A stretch of 64,000 nucleotides of DNA from Paractinoplanes maris (GTDB lineage Bacteria; Actinomycetota; Actinomycetes; Mycobacteriales; Micromonosporaceae): assembly GCF_023544465.1 (NCBI RefSeq), contig NZ_JALPVL010000018.1, forward strand, positions 1 to 64,000. Reading direction: 5' to 3'. The notes beneath the pieces were generated by a model that worked only from the letters and a program-made list of their open reading frames with translations, was not told the origin of the DNA and searched no databases. The position numbers and the translations under genes were made by a program. This document shows, piece by piece, positions 35,168-44,295 of the stretch (positions are counted from its first letter, which is position 1; each line of letters starts with the position of its first letter).

Positions 35168-36232
35168 TCACCGTCTTGCCGATATTTCTGTCGCGGCAGC
35201 AAACTCTGTCAAGTATCGTGCCGCCACCTCGGTTTCGAGTCGCTCGCCTTTTCCTCGACCATGGGCGACCTTGATTGCTTCGGCCAGCGCGGACGGCTCA
35301 AAGCTGTTCGCTACCACGGTGGCCTGCTCGACCAGTCCGCCTGCTGGGGTTGCGGCAGTCGGGACGCCGAGGATGTGAGCCACAGACAACACGCCAGATT
35401 GGCTAGCCACCTCGTACGGCGCCACAACTACATCCGCCGCCCGTACCAGGGCTGCAAAATTTTCCATATCAAGGTATCCGTATCGCGTCTCAATCCGAGC
35501 GCCGGTCTCAGCGATCAACCGATCTACGCTTTCCGCGGCACCCTTGTCCTCGCCGACGACGGCACCGGTCCAACCGTGCAGCAGAACCATCGCGCGAACG
35601 AAAAGGTCGGGGTTCTTGTCGAATCGCACCTGTCCCGGGAGGAGTGCTAACGGCCTCTCCTTCGCGGCCAACTCGGCACGCCACTTCTCGGTCAAGTGGT
35701 CAGGCACCGGTGGGACCCATTGCACGAGGGGAACGAGTCCCACCGGCACGCCGCAGTGTTCCAGCCGCTCCCGATCGCTCGCGGAGAACACTAAAACACG
35801 GTCGGATGCCGTCAACGCAGTCCGTAGCGCACGAGACGCGCCCGGCGCACCGACGCGTGCGAACGTATTGTGCGGGCTGCAAACGATGGTGGACCGAGCG
35901 AAGCGAAGCGCACGGACGACTTCTGGGGTGAGTCCGAACGAACCTTGTACGTAAACGATCTCACCCGGCTTGATATCTCGCGCCAGATGCGGCAATGTTT
36001 TCGACACCAGCCGCGCTGCAGTGAGCGCCTGCCGCACGACTCGGTTGCCGCTAACTCGGCCCCACCGGAAACAACCACAGAAATTGATACCCGGTACGTA
36101 TATCTCGAAATCCCGGGCAGTGTGCAGGATAACTTTGCAACCAGCATTGCTGAGGGCCGACGCCACGGCTATCGAGTGCTGAAAAACGCCGCCCCGGCCA
36201 CCCGCTTCGATGAGATGAATTCGCTCAGACAT
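35168..36232 (-). CDS. glycosyltransferase, GT-B fold (GT4-like)
   Basis: A 354-residue transferase. The start MSERIHLIEAGGRGGVFQHS is the usual first Rossmann strand with a glycine-rich loop. In the second half, LLPGQVRFDKNPDLFVRAM, YGYLDMENFAALVRAADVVV and the donor-site segment ASQSGVLSVAHILGVPTAA resemble GT4 enzymes, with a weaker E-x7-E site. A GAGG ribosome site lies 4-5 bases before the ATG. It is first of a two-gene unit with the downstream transferase (stop/start within 15 bases). Its DNA is AT-richer than the window average, which suggests a separate origin. Confidence 0.82.
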   Translation of the reverse strand: MSERIHLIEAGGRGGVFQHSIAVASALSNAGCKVILHTARDFEIYVPGINFCGCFRWGRVSGNRVVRQALTAARLVSKTLPHLARDIKPGEIVYVQGSFGLTPEVVRALRFARSTIVCSPHNTFARVGAPGASRALRTALTASDRVLVFSASDRERLEHCGVPVGLVPLVQWVPPVPDHLTEKWRAELAAKERPLALLPGQVRFDKNPDLFVRAMVLLHGWTGAVVGEDKGAAESVDRLIAETGARIETRYGYLDMENFAALVRAADVVVAPYEVASQSGVLSVAHILGVPTAATPAGGLVEQATVVANSFEPSALAEAIKVAHGRGKGERLETEVAARYLTEFAAATEISARR

Positions 36233-36299
36233 CTTTCCTCAGAGCTCGACTAGGCGTTACGCGGTCCGGGCACATTAGCTGCTCCTCGGTCCCGGCGAG

Positions 36300-36556
36300 G
36301 AGCTTGGCCCGCCAAAGCGAAGGCAGCGTTGATCTTGCTCTCTCCGCCCTCCGCTATCCTTCCGCCAGCACACCGACATAGCTGTCCCGCGGGATGGAAA
36401 CGATGGTGGCCAGATCTCAGCCCCCCGCGACCTGAACCAACATGATCGTGTCGGACCACTCTCCGATGGGAATCGTCCTGTCAGCATCCTCCGCGCTCGA
36501 GTCGAAACCCTGTGCTGACCACGCAATTCAAGAGGACGGGATTCCTTCAAAGACAT
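36300..36556 (-). pseudogene. decayed LCP gene fragment
   Basis: This stretch is a degraded copy of 31510-31985. Shared blocks include AAGGCAGCGTTGATCTTG-like, GATGGAAACGATGGTGGC-like and CATGATCGTGTCGGACC. About 240 bases that encode the membrane segment are deleted, and frameshifts break the frame. The start codon and an ESRP motif survive at 36545-36556. It cannot make an LCP domain. Confidence 0.8.
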
Positions 36557-37104
36557 GACGCTACCTTGGCGGCATTTTCATCGACGGTCAAGCTCACACA
36601 CAACGGGGTGAAAGCAATTCATGATCATATTACTCGAAAGAAGTGACGCCTCAAGCCCCTCTTGTCACTCGATCGGTTCTAATTGTCCTAGCCAAAGACA
36701 CGGCCAAGATCTTGCTCGGCGACCTCTGCGCCAGGACCTGACGTAGCAATCGCTAAGATTTGGCCGGTTTTCTACCGTCACAGCCGGAACTTAAGGCACC
36801 TTTTGCACCATTTGGTTGTTCTGCGTATTTCAGGGTAATTTATTAACTTCTGAGCTTCAAACCCGTTTCAACGGAGCGAGTGCCTACCTTCCCGCAACCT
36901 TCTAGAGTTCCTGAGTCCCTAAGCACATGGACCACAAGACCGAGATCAGAATTGCGGAGGAGATGTTGCTCGTTGATGCTTCGATCGCCCCTCCTGCCGT
37001 TCGTGGTTACCGATTAGAGGGCCGTCGGCCGTGCGATTGGATGTCTGTTCTTCCGGTCCACACCCTCGCAGCCCTCACTCTTCTTCCCATGCAATTGACG
37101 CAAG

Positions 37105-37375
37105 TAATGAAATTGCTCGAGAGAGCGCCGGCCGGATTGAGAGAACCAACGATGGCCGTCGCGGCGTGTTCCGTCGACCGAAGGACGCCGTGGACCTGGG
37201 TGTTGCTGATGGGCCGACTGACGGCAAAGGCGCTTTCCGCCTCCACGGATCCCGACCGCTGGATGTCGCATCCCATCGCGCCGGGCCGCTTCTCGAAGGG
37301 CGTGGCGCGGTCGGCCGTGGGGACAGCCACCGACTTCGACGTCTCGGTGGCCTCGGCTGAGATGCTGATCGGAGA
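37105..37375 (+). pseudogene. remnant of a sugar phosphotransferase 5' end
   Basis: The segment around 37155-37280 aligns with the membrane-segment region of the intact gene near 32725-32870: GTGGACCTGGGTGTTGCTGATGGG-like compared with GTGGACCTGGCCGTTGCTGCTGGG-like, and CGCCTCCACGG compared with CGCCTCCACCGG. Internal deletions and frame changes make it non-functional, and no catalytic domain follows. A long open frame over 36927-37544 has no protein resemblance beyond this and I do not regard it as a gene. Confidence 0.55.
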
Positions 37376-37564
37376 CGACCGGCTCACCAAGCTTCCGTGC
37401 CACTCTCCAGGCCAAACGGCCGGGACGGTAACGGCAGCTGGCCAAGGCCTCCGACCTCGAAGCCCGGAGCTAAGACGCCGTCGCGAGATCCGGTCCGACT
37501 TCTTCTGGGACCAAATCCTCCAGCTACCGGAACCTCCGCCGTGAGCTCGTCGCCGGGCGAATCG

Positions 37565-38665
37565 ATGTCCGACAATGAAGGGCCCGGCCGGCGCGTCGCG
37601 TTGGTGCATGAGTGGTTCGACTCCGTGGGCGGTTCTGAACAGGTCTTTCTGGAGATCAGCAACACGCTGCCCTCCGCGGACCGATACGTGCTCTGGCGCG
37701 AGGGGGCGGCGGTGGACGGGCCGCCGATGAAGGAGTCGTGGCTCTCGCGCACCCCGCTGCGACGGCACAAAGCTCTCGCCCTGCCATTCATGCTGCCTGC
37801 CTGGCGCATGTTGGACGGCAGCGGCTACGACCTAGTGCTGTCGTCGAGCCACGCCTTCGCCCACAGCGCGAAGTTTCGGGATGACGCCGGCACCCGTTAC
37901 CTGAGCTACGTGCACACGCCGGCCCGGTATGTGTGGAGCCCGGAGCTGGACGTCCGAGGCGGCAGCCCTCTCCTGAGTCCCGTCCGGGCAGTTCTGCGAA
38001 GGGCTGACGTCGCGATGACCCGGCATGTGCATTCCTATGCGGCGAACTCGAACGAGGTGCGCACCCGGATCCGGCGGTATTGGGGCCGGGAATGCCGGGT
38101 CATTCATCCGCCCGTCGATGTCGATTACTTCGCACCCTCGCAGGTCGAGCTCTCCGCCAGCGGCCGGGAGTACCTGTTGGGTGTCGGCCGGTGGATCAGC
38201 TACAAACGCTTCGATCTGATGATCGAGATCGCCGAGACTGCCCGTGTCCCCTTGGTGATCGCGGGCGGCGGCCCCGAGGAGGACCGGCTCCGACGACTCG
38301 CCGCGAACGCGAGGGTTGAGGTCAGGTTCGTCACGCGGCCGAGCAAGGCGCAGCTCAGAGCTCTCTATGTCGGTGCGCTCGCTCTGCTTTACCCGACCCA
38401 CGAGGACTTCGGCATGGTTCCGGTCGAGGCTCAAGCCAGCGGCACCCCAGTGATCGGGCTCGGCCGAGGCGGGCTCCTCGAAACTGTGCTGCCCGGCGAG
38501 ACAGGCTTCCTGGCCGACTCCTTCGAGCCGGCCGACTACGCGGCTCTGGTACACCGCCTGTCAGAGCCCGACCGCTCGGCGACGATCGCGAACGCCCAGC
38601 GCTTCTCGATCGAACGATTCCGCGCTCAGATCACCGATTGGGTACGCGAGGAAGGTTTGTCATGA
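37565..38665 (+). CDS. glycosyltransferase family 4 protein
   Basis: A 366-residue GT-B transferase opening RRVALVHEWFDSVGGSEQV, the signature of a GT4 subgroup often annotated as mannosyltransferase-like. The C-terminal half has VIHPPVDVDYFAP, LLGVGRWISYKRFDLMIE, VIAGGGPEEDRLRRL and HEDFGMVPVEAQASGTPVIG, with the donor-site Glu pair. It adds a sugar to the repeat unit. The ATG at 37565 is the best match to homologue starts; it has only a weak ribosome site. It is the first intact gene of the long plus-strand operon and lies directly after the decayed duplicate, whose leader may now be its promoter. Confidence 0.88.
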   Translation: MSDNEGPGRRVALVHEWFDSVGGSEQVFLEISNTLPSADRYVLWREGAAVDGPPMKESWLSRTPLRRHKALALPFMLPAWRMLDGSGYDLVLSSSHAFAHSAKFRDDAGTRYLSYVHTPARYVWSPELDVRGGSPLLSPVRAVLRRADVAMTRHVHSYAANSNEVRTRIRRYWGRECRVIHPPVDVDYFAPSQVELSASGREYLLGVGRWISYKRFDLMIEIAETARVPLVIAGGGPEEDRLRRLAANARVEVRFVTRPSKAQLRALYVGALALLYPTHEDFGMVPVEAQASGTPVIGLGRGGLLETVLPGETGFLADSFEPADYAALVHRLSEPDRSATIANAQRFSIERFRAQITDWVREEGLS

Positions 38666-39834
38666 CCGCGGTCGATCAGGGCCTGGACATCCTCATGCTG
38701 GGCACCGCCGAATGGAACTCGCCCATCGCGACGAACCAGCACTACGTCGTACGGGAGCTGGCGATGGACTCCCCCGTCACCTTCACCGAATCGCTCGGTC
38801 TCCGCCGTCCGAAGGTCGTTCGGGCGGACCTCGAGCGGATGGCCAAGCGCGTCCGTGCGGCGTACAGCACCGCCGAGGCAACGCGCCGACCGGTGCCTGC
38901 CAACGCTCGCGTCGTCTCGCCACTGATCGCACCGGTGCACCGCGCGCCGACGCGGATCCCGAACGGCATGCTTCTCCGCCGTGCGCTGCGGCACTGGCAG
39001 ACGAGCACTCGCGCCAAACTTCTCTGGACCTTCAGCCCGGTGACGTACGGGTTCGAAAAGGAGGCGAAGGGCACCGTCTACCACTGCGTCGACCTGCTGG
39101 CCGAGGTTGCGGGCATCGACCGCGTCGCGGTGTCACGGGGGGAGCACCGACTCGCCCGCTTCGGCGCCACCGCGATCGCCACGAGCAACTCCGTCGCCGA
39201 TCACCTTCGGGGCGTCGGCTTCGACGAGGTCATCCTCCTACCGAATGTCGCTGACACATCCGTCTTCGTAGCCGCAAGTCGTCCGGCGGCCAAACGTGAG
39301 CCAACGGTTGTGTTCGGCGGCAATCTCTCCCCTCACAAGATCGACATGGACGTCCTGCGAACCGTCGCCGAGGCGGTGCGGGGACGGGCGCGGCTCGTGC
39401 TCGCGGGTCCGGTCGCGGCCGGGGGCGGCAGTTTCGAAGCTCAGCTCGACGAATTGACCCGGCTCGGAGCGGACTATCGCGGCTTGCTGGATCTCCAGCA
39501 ACTCGCAGAGCTCACCGGCGCGGCGGCGGTCGGGATCATCCCGTACGCCGACAACGCGTACAACCGCGGCGTCAGCCCGCTCAAGTGCTACGAGTACCTC
39601 GCGTCCGGGCTGGCGGTCGTCGGCTCGGGCGTACCGGAGATCGACCGCCTAGCGGCGAACAACCCGCACGTCGAATTCGCGACGGATCCTGTCCACTTCA
39701 CTCAAGCCGTACTCGTCGCACTGGGAGCTGCCGACAACAACATGATCGCGGAGCGCCAGGAGTACGCCCGAGCGATGAGCTGGGACGTCCGCGGGACGGT
39801 CCTGCGCGACCTCGCCACGAAGACCGCGGCCTGA
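38662..39834 (+). CDS. glycosyltransferase, GT-B fold (TuaH-like)
   Basis: A 390-residue transferase. After LDILMLGTAEWNSPIATNQH comes a middle section with VYHCVDLLAEVAG and ATSNSVADHLR. The second Rossmann domain has VVFGGNLSPHKIDMDVL, RLVLAGPVAAGGG and IIPYADNAYNRGVSPLKCYEYLAS-like donor-site sequence. This arrangement resembles teichuronic-acid TuaH-type transferases. The ATG overlaps the previous stop (ATGA) and has a GAGGAAGG ribosome site, so it is coupled to the upstream gene. Confidence 0.82.
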   Translation: MTAVDQGLDILMLGTAEWNSPIATNQHYVVRELAMDSPVTFTESLGLRRPKVVRADLERMAKRVRAAYSTAEATRRPVPANARVVSPLIAPVHRAPTRIPNGMLLRRALRHWQTSTRAKLLWTFSPVTYGFEKEAKGTVYHCVDLLAEVAGIDRVAVSRGEHRLARFGATAIATSNSVADHLRGVGFDEVILLPNVADTSVFVAASRPAAKREPTVVFGGNLSPHKIDMDVLRTVAEAVRGRARLVLAGPVAAGGGSFEAQLDELTRLGADYRGLLDLQQLAELTGAAAVGIIPYADNAYNRGVSPLKCYEYLASGLAVVGSGVPEIDRLAANNPHVEFATDPVHFTQAVLVALGAADNNMIAERQEYARAMSWDVRGTVLRDLATKTAA

Positions 39835-39849
39835 CCGGAGCTCGCCAGA

Positions 39850-41307
39850 GTGACCACTGAGACAACCACGGAAAAGGCCGGCCCGACAGCCGCGGCCCCG
39901 ACGGCACGTTCGCTCACGCTGGCGACCGCCTTCTCGCTCGGGCTCCGGCTCGCCGGGCTGGTCGTCGGCATGACATCGACGGCCATCCTGGCGCGCTATC
40001 TCGAGCCGGGCGGCTACGGGCAACTGTCATTGGCTATCACCCTCGCCACCGGTGTGGCTCAGGTGGCGGACATGGGACTGGCGCTGACCGTCGCCTCACG
40101 TATCGCGAATCACCGGGGCACCGCTGCCGGGTCGATCCTGAGCACCGGCCTCGCGCTCCGCACGACGGCGGCCCTGATAGCGACGGCCGGGCTGTTGTTC
40201 GCGGCCGCACTCGGCGCGTTCGAGGGCTCGGGAACGGCCGTCGCCATCGTGGCGCTGTCGGTGCCGCTGTCGGCAGCGTCCATTCTGACTGCCGGATCCA
40301 CGGCGAAGTTCCGGCCGGAGATCGCGGCCGGTTTGTCTGTCCTACAAGGCGTTCTCTGGCTCGGCGCGGTCGTACTGGCCTCGTCGGCCGGCTATGGCCT
40401 GCTCTGGCTGGCGTGCGCTCAAGTCGTCGTGGTGATCCTGCAGACGGCGACCGGCGTCCTTTTGAACAAGCGCGTCATTCCGCTGACGCGGCCGAGCACG
40501 CAGCACCTCGGCGCAATCGCCAAGGCGACCTGGCCGCTGGCGATCAGCGGTCTCGCCACCATGGCGTACTACCGGATCGATTCGCTCATCTTGTTCCACG
40601 CACGCGGCGCCGAGGAATTGGGCTTCTACTCGGCGGCGTACAAGTTCATCGACGTCGCCCAGATCATTCCCGCGCTGGTTGTTGCGCCGCTGCTCCCGAT
40701 GATTGCGCGGAACCGCGACAACCCGGCTCGGAAGAAGGTCATCTTCAGCCTGGCCTCCCGCACCGGCGTGACCGTCGGTATCGGCACAGCAGCCATGCTC
40801 GCCGTCCTGGCCGGCCCGATCACCACGTTCGTGTACGGCGATGCGTTCGAGCCCGCGATGAATCCTCTTCGGTGGCTCGGGTTGGCCTTCGTCGGCATGT
40901 GCATGGGCTACATCGGCTCGACGACCTGTATCGCGTTGGGGCGGGTGAAGGCTCTCGCCGTGCAGTCGATCTCGATCGCAGTGGTGAGCCTAGCCGTGCA
41001 GTTCTGGGCCACCGACCGGTGGGGCGCAGCCGGCGCGGCCGCGACGAGCGCCTTCACCGAACTAGCCATCGGGCTGGGAACTCTGACGTTGGCGGCTCGC
41101 GGATTACGGACCAAGGCGCCGATTACACGCTTGCTGGCGATTTGCGCGGTCGGCTTGCTCGCGACGGCGGCCGGCGCTTCCTTCCTCGACCGGTCGTGGA
41201 TCCTCGCCGGTGCAGTGACCGTCGCGATGCTCGGCGCAGGCCTGCTCGTCACCCGGGCGATCACCGTCACGGACGTCAAGCAGGCGGTATCCAGGAGGGC
41301 CTTGTGA
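39850..41307 (+). CDS. polysaccharide repeat-unit flippase (Wzx-like)
   Basis: A 485-residue membrane protein with about 14 hydrophobic segments of the MATE/MOP exporter superfamily. The first helix region LATAFSLGLRLAGLVVGM leads to the family-typical ARYLEPGGYGQLSLAI, and YYRIDSLILFHARGAEELGFYSAAYK near the middle is characteristic of O-unit flippases. It should move the lipid-linked repeat unit to the outer face of the membrane. The start is GTG, 15 bases after the previous stop. The next gene overlaps its stop. Confidence 0.88.
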   Translation: MTTETTTEKAGPTAAAPTARSLTLATAFSLGLRLAGLVVGMTSTAILARYLEPGGYGQLSLAITLATGVAQVADMGLALTVASRIANHRGTAAGSILSTGLALRTTAALIATAGLLFAAALGAFEGSGTAVAIVALSVPLSAASILTAGSTAKFRPEIAAGLSVLQGVLWLGAVVLASSAGYGLLWLACAQVVVVILQTATGVLLNKRVIPLTRPSTQHLGAIAKATWPLAISGLATMAYYRIDSLILFHARGAEELGFYSAAYKFIDVAQIIPALVVAPLLPMIARNRDNPARKKVIFSLASRTGVTVGIGTAAMLAVLAGPITTFVYGDAFEPAMNPLRWLGLAFVGMCMGYIGSTTCIALGRVKALAVQSISIAVVSLAVQFWATDRWGAAGAAATSAFTELAIGLGTLTLAARGLRTKAPITRLLAICAVGLLATAAGASFLDRSWILAGAVTVAMLGAGLLVTRAITVTDVKQAVSRRAL

Positions 41308-42470
41308 CCCGCATCCTGCTCGTCAGCGTCGAACAGCCCTGGCCGGAACACCATGGCGGCCGCTTGCGCACGGCCCGTGTCGCCACCGCTCTGGCGGAAT
41401 CTTGCGATGTCGAGGTCGCCTTTCCCTTGAAGGACGGCGGGGTGGTCGACGCACCGGTTCCGGTCCACCCGTTGCCCTGGCATCCGGCCGGGAGGCTCGG
41501 GTCACGGGCTTCGCTGCGACCGCACCTGGGCGAGCATCACCTGGCCCCCGTATTGCCGTCCTTACGGCGGCTGGCTGACAAGCGCGCCCCCGACTTCGTC
41601 TACTGGTCGCACTCCTACCTCGCCGCAACGGGCATGCGTGCTTTACCGGGATTCCGGCACATCGTCGAATTCGCCAACATCGAGGGTGACCGGCTCGCCA
41701 CCCTCGCCAAGTCGGCAAATGGTGCCCGAAAAGCGGTGCGGCTCGGCGAGAGCTGGAAAGCCCGCCGGTGGGAACCGGACGTGGCCGTGGGCGCCGACAT
41801 CTGCGTCGCGTTGACGCAGTCCGATGCCGATCGGTTGTCATCCTGGGGCGCCCGAACGGTGCTCGTCCCGAACGGCGTCGATACCGTCGACTACACGCCC
41901 TCCCCCGCCGACGGATACGTGCTGGCGCTGGCGTCCTACGACTACGAGCCCAATCTGCGCGCCATCGAGGACTTCGTCAGCCACTCGTGGCCGGCCGTCC
42001 TCAGTAAGGTGCCACACGCGCGATTGGTGATCGCGGGCCGTAACAGTGAGGCGCTGCGTAAAGGCATACGCCTTCCCGGCGTGAGTGTCATCGGCACGCT
42101 GGATCGAGTTGACGACGCATACGCCGGCGCAGCCATGTCGCTGACACCGGCCCAGGTGGGTGGCGGGGCACAACTCAAGGTCACTGAGTCGCTGGGCCGT
42201 GGGCGGGTGGTTGTCGCGACGGCCTATTCGAGCCGGAGTGTGCCGGAGGAACTGCGAGGCACGCAGGCATGCGTCATGGCGGACAGCCCCGACGCGTTCG
42301 CGACTGCCATAGGCATGACCCTTGACGGCGTTGAGGCCCGGCACGCTGCTGAATACGAAGCCAGGCGGACGCTTCAGCACCGTAGTTGGTCTCGGCTCAC
42401 GCTACCGCTGCTGGAAGCCATGTCGCCGACCCCGCCCCGGGGCAGTCAGGCCGTGAGGACCGAGTCATGA
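41304..42470 (+). CDS. glycosyltransferase family 4-like protein
   Basis: A 388-residue GT-B transferase. The N-terminal ILLVSVEQPWPEHHGGRLRT has the glycine loop seen in GT4 enzymes. Then come FANIEGDRLATLAKS, VLVPNGVDTVDYTP, LALASYDYEPNLRAIEDF, RLVIAGRN and the donor site LTPAQVGGGAQLKVTESLGRG. This type resembles the WcaI/ExpE7-like transferases that recognise sugar-lipid acceptors. A GTG start overlaps the flippase stop (GTGA) behind an AGGAGG ribosome site. Confidence 0.85.
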   Translation: MTRILLVSVEQPWPEHHGGRLRTARVATALAESCDVEVAFPLKDGGVVDAPVPVHPLPWHPAGRLGSRASLRPHLGEHHLAPVLPSLRRLADKRAPDFVYWSHSYLAATGMRALPGFRHIVEFANIEGDRLATLAKSANGARKAVRLGESWKARRWEPDVAVGADICVALTQSDADRLSSWGARTVLVPNGVDTVDYTPSPADGYVLALASYDYEPNLRAIEDFVSHSWPAVLSKVPHARLVIAGRNSEALRKGIRLPGVSVIGTLDRVDDAYAGAAMSLTPAQVGGGAQLKVTESLGRGRVVVATAYSSRSVPEELRGTQACVMADSPDAFATAIGMTLDGVEARHAAEYEARRTLQHRSWSRLTLPLLEAMSPTPPRGSQAVRTES

Positions 42471-43327
42471 AGCAAAAGGTATCGATCGTTGTCTGCACGA
42501 GAAACCGGCGTGAGCTGGCAATGCGGCGCGCCGAATGGGCACTCGCTCAGGATACGTGCGCAGAGGCCATTTTCGTGGTCGATGGGGCGACTGACGACAC
42601 TGTCCCGGCCCTGCGGGATCTGGCCACGACTGACAAACGGCTCCGAGTCCTTGCCCTGCCCTCAAACCGGGGCGTTCCGGCGGCCAAGAACATCGGCACC
42701 CGAGCGGCAACCGCCGAATGGGTCCTTCTGCTGGACGACGACGACCAGTTGAGCTCACATTTCCTGACCATCCTGCTGGAGACGGCTGAGGCCGCCGAGG
42801 CTGACATCGTCGGCGTCCCCTGGCTGCACCTACGCCCCGGTGAGAGCCTGGACGCGGCGGTCGCTCGAACTCCCCGCGTCCCCGGCGGGCCTGCCCTGGA
42901 TCACCCGAGCACATTTCCGGTCGGCGACTGGCAAGAGTGCTACTGGTTGCCGTCCAACGGGCTGTACCGGCGAACTGTCTTCGACTCTGTTCACTTCGAT
43001 GAGCGATACGGGGGAAACTTCTACCGCGAGGAGTCCGATTTCTTCATCTCCGCGCTGCGTGCCGGCTACAAGGTTGTTGCGACCTCACGCGCCTTCACCT
43101 ACCTGCGTGACAGATCAAGCGGTGGCATCGAGCACAACGCCAAGCTCACATATGAGTACTGGGTCCTGCGTAACAATTGGCTCTTCCTCTCGAAGCACGG
43201 CGCCTGGCTGCGCCGCAATGGCCAGATCCGAGGGAAGGCGCACCATCAGTTCACCGTCGTACGGCAGCGAAGCAAGCCTCTGTTACGGGCGGCCGTCAGA
43301 CGTCTCAAGCCGGCGGCAGCGCGATGA
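42467..43327 (+). CDS. glycosyltransferase family 2 protein
   Basis: A 286-residue GT-A enzyme, the only inverting-type GT2 in the cluster. The N-terminus VSIVVCTRNRRELAMRR, the strand AIFVVDGATDDT, NRGVPAAKNIGTRAATAEWV and the metal-binding LLLDDDDQLS form the nucleotide-sugar site. A later FYREESDFFISALRAGY segment is the acceptor-side ED-like motif. It is soluble or weakly membrane attached, with no clear membrane segment. It overlaps the neighbours on both sides (ATGA at 42467 and 43324). Confidence 0.9.
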   Translation: MKQKVSIVVCTRNRRELAMRRAEWALAQDTCAEAIFVVDGATDDTVPALRDLATTDKRLRVLALPSNRGVPAAKNIGTRAATAEWVLLLDDDDQLSSHFLTILLETAEAAEADIVGVPWLHLRPGESLDAAVARTPRVPGGPALDHPSTFPVGDWQECYWLPSNGLYRRTVFDSVHFDERYGGNFYREESDFFISALRAGYKVVATSRAFTYLRDRSSGGIEHNAKLTYEYWVLRNNWLFLSKHGAWLRRNGQIRGKAHHQFTVVRQRSKPLLRAAVRRLKPAAAR

Positions 43328-44295
43328 GGATCGCGATCGTCAGTCCTGACCCGACGAGCAGCTCCGGTGGGGTCGAGCGGTTCTGCCACACGCTCGACGA
43401 CTGCCTGAGCGCCCTCGGGCACGACACCATGGTGGTCACGTCGGCGGACGTTGAACGGATGAGCGTTGACCTCGCCATCACCAACGGCATGACGGGAGCA
43501 TCCACGGCTGCGCCGCGCATCCACGTCTATCACGGCTGCTGGGTCGAGCACGTGCGCTACAGCTACCGGCACGGATCACTTCAATGGCGTCTGAAATGGC
43601 TACTCCAGGGTGCCGCGCGAGAGATCCGAGCCGGGAGCGGCGCCCATCGCGTCGCGGTCTCGGCCACAACGGCCGGAGAACTGCATCGGTGGTACCGCAT
43701 GGCGACACATCAGGTGATCCCCAACTCGGTCGACGTCGAATCGCTACGGCCGCTGATCACTCGTGGCGAAGCCCGTCGCCGCGTCGGCGTTACCGACGAC
43801 CAACGAATAGCCCTCTTCGTCGGCCGCGCAGAGGACAGAAAGCGCCCCGACCTTGCATCGGAAGTCAGCGCGGCAGCGGGATACGACCTGTTCACGGCGG
43901 GTGCCGGCAGTTTCCCCGGCGGCGAAAGCTTGGGTGTGCTCTGTCCGGCGGAGCTGCAGACCTGGGTACGGGCGGCTGACTGTGTCCTCTCGCCCAGCGA
44001 CTACGAGGCGTGCTCACTGGCAGTCTTGGAGGCGCTGGCCGCCGGCACACCAGTGATCGCGTCGCGGGTCGGCTGGATCAACACGCTGGTGGCCGATGTC
44101 CCAGCCTACCTGCCGCTCACCGCCCCACGAGGTGACCGGGCCGGGTTCCTTATGGCGATGCGCGACCTGTCAGCCAATATGGCGGGAGCAACTGCGGCGG
44201 CCAATTATGTCAGGGCCAACAACTCACTCGACGCCATGCGGCAACAGTGGTCGGCACTGCTTCAACGCATTTCGGTTCAAACATGGATCCATTGA
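43324..44295 (+). CDS. glycosyltransferase family 4 protein
   Basis: A 323-residue, slightly short GT-B transferase. MRIAIVSPDPTSSSGGVERF is the typical GT4 start; HVYHGCWVEHVRYSYRHG follows. The C-terminal domain has HQVIPNSVDVESLRPL, ALFVGRAEDRKRPDLASEV and the donor site LSPSDYEACSLAVLEALAAGTPVIA with the E-x7-E pair. It is coupled upstream by ATGA, and its 3' end overlaps the start of the polymerase gene by 13 bases. Confidence 0.88.
   Translation: MRIAIVSPDPTSSSGGVERFCHTLDDCLSALGHDTMVVTSADVERMSVDLAITNGMTGASTAAPRIHVYHGCWVEHVRYSYRHGSLQWRLKWLLQGAAREIRAGSGAHRVAVSATTAGELHRWYRMATHQVIPNSVDVESLRPLITRGEARRRVGVTDDQRIALFVGRAEDRKRPDLASEVSAAAGYDLFTAGAGSFPGGESLGVLCPAELQTWVRAADCVLSPSDYEACSLAVLEALAAGTPVIASRVGWINTLVADVPAYLPLTAPRGDRAGFLMAMRDLSANMAGATAAANYVRANNSLDAMRQQWSALLQRISVQTWIH

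Larger units (their letters stand above)
36300..37380. repeat. decayed direct duplicate of the LCP/leader/phosphotransferase block
   Basis: In the same order and orientation as 31510-32950 this region carries remnants of the LCP gene, the leader (TTCCCGCAACCTTCTAG(A/T)GTTCCT at 36889 compared with 32315), the GAATTGCGGAGGAG ribosome region, and the first part of the phosphotransferase gene. The two copies lie 4.8 kb apart and enclose the phosphotransferase and two opposite-strand transferases. Divergence is substantial, so the duplication or acquisition is old. Confidence 0.75.

Noticed and set aside
36927..37544. 205-codon frame between the decayed duplicate and the transferase operon
   Set aside because: It shows no protein family features and aligns at DNA level with the non-coding leader and a frame-shifted part of the phosphotransferase gene.
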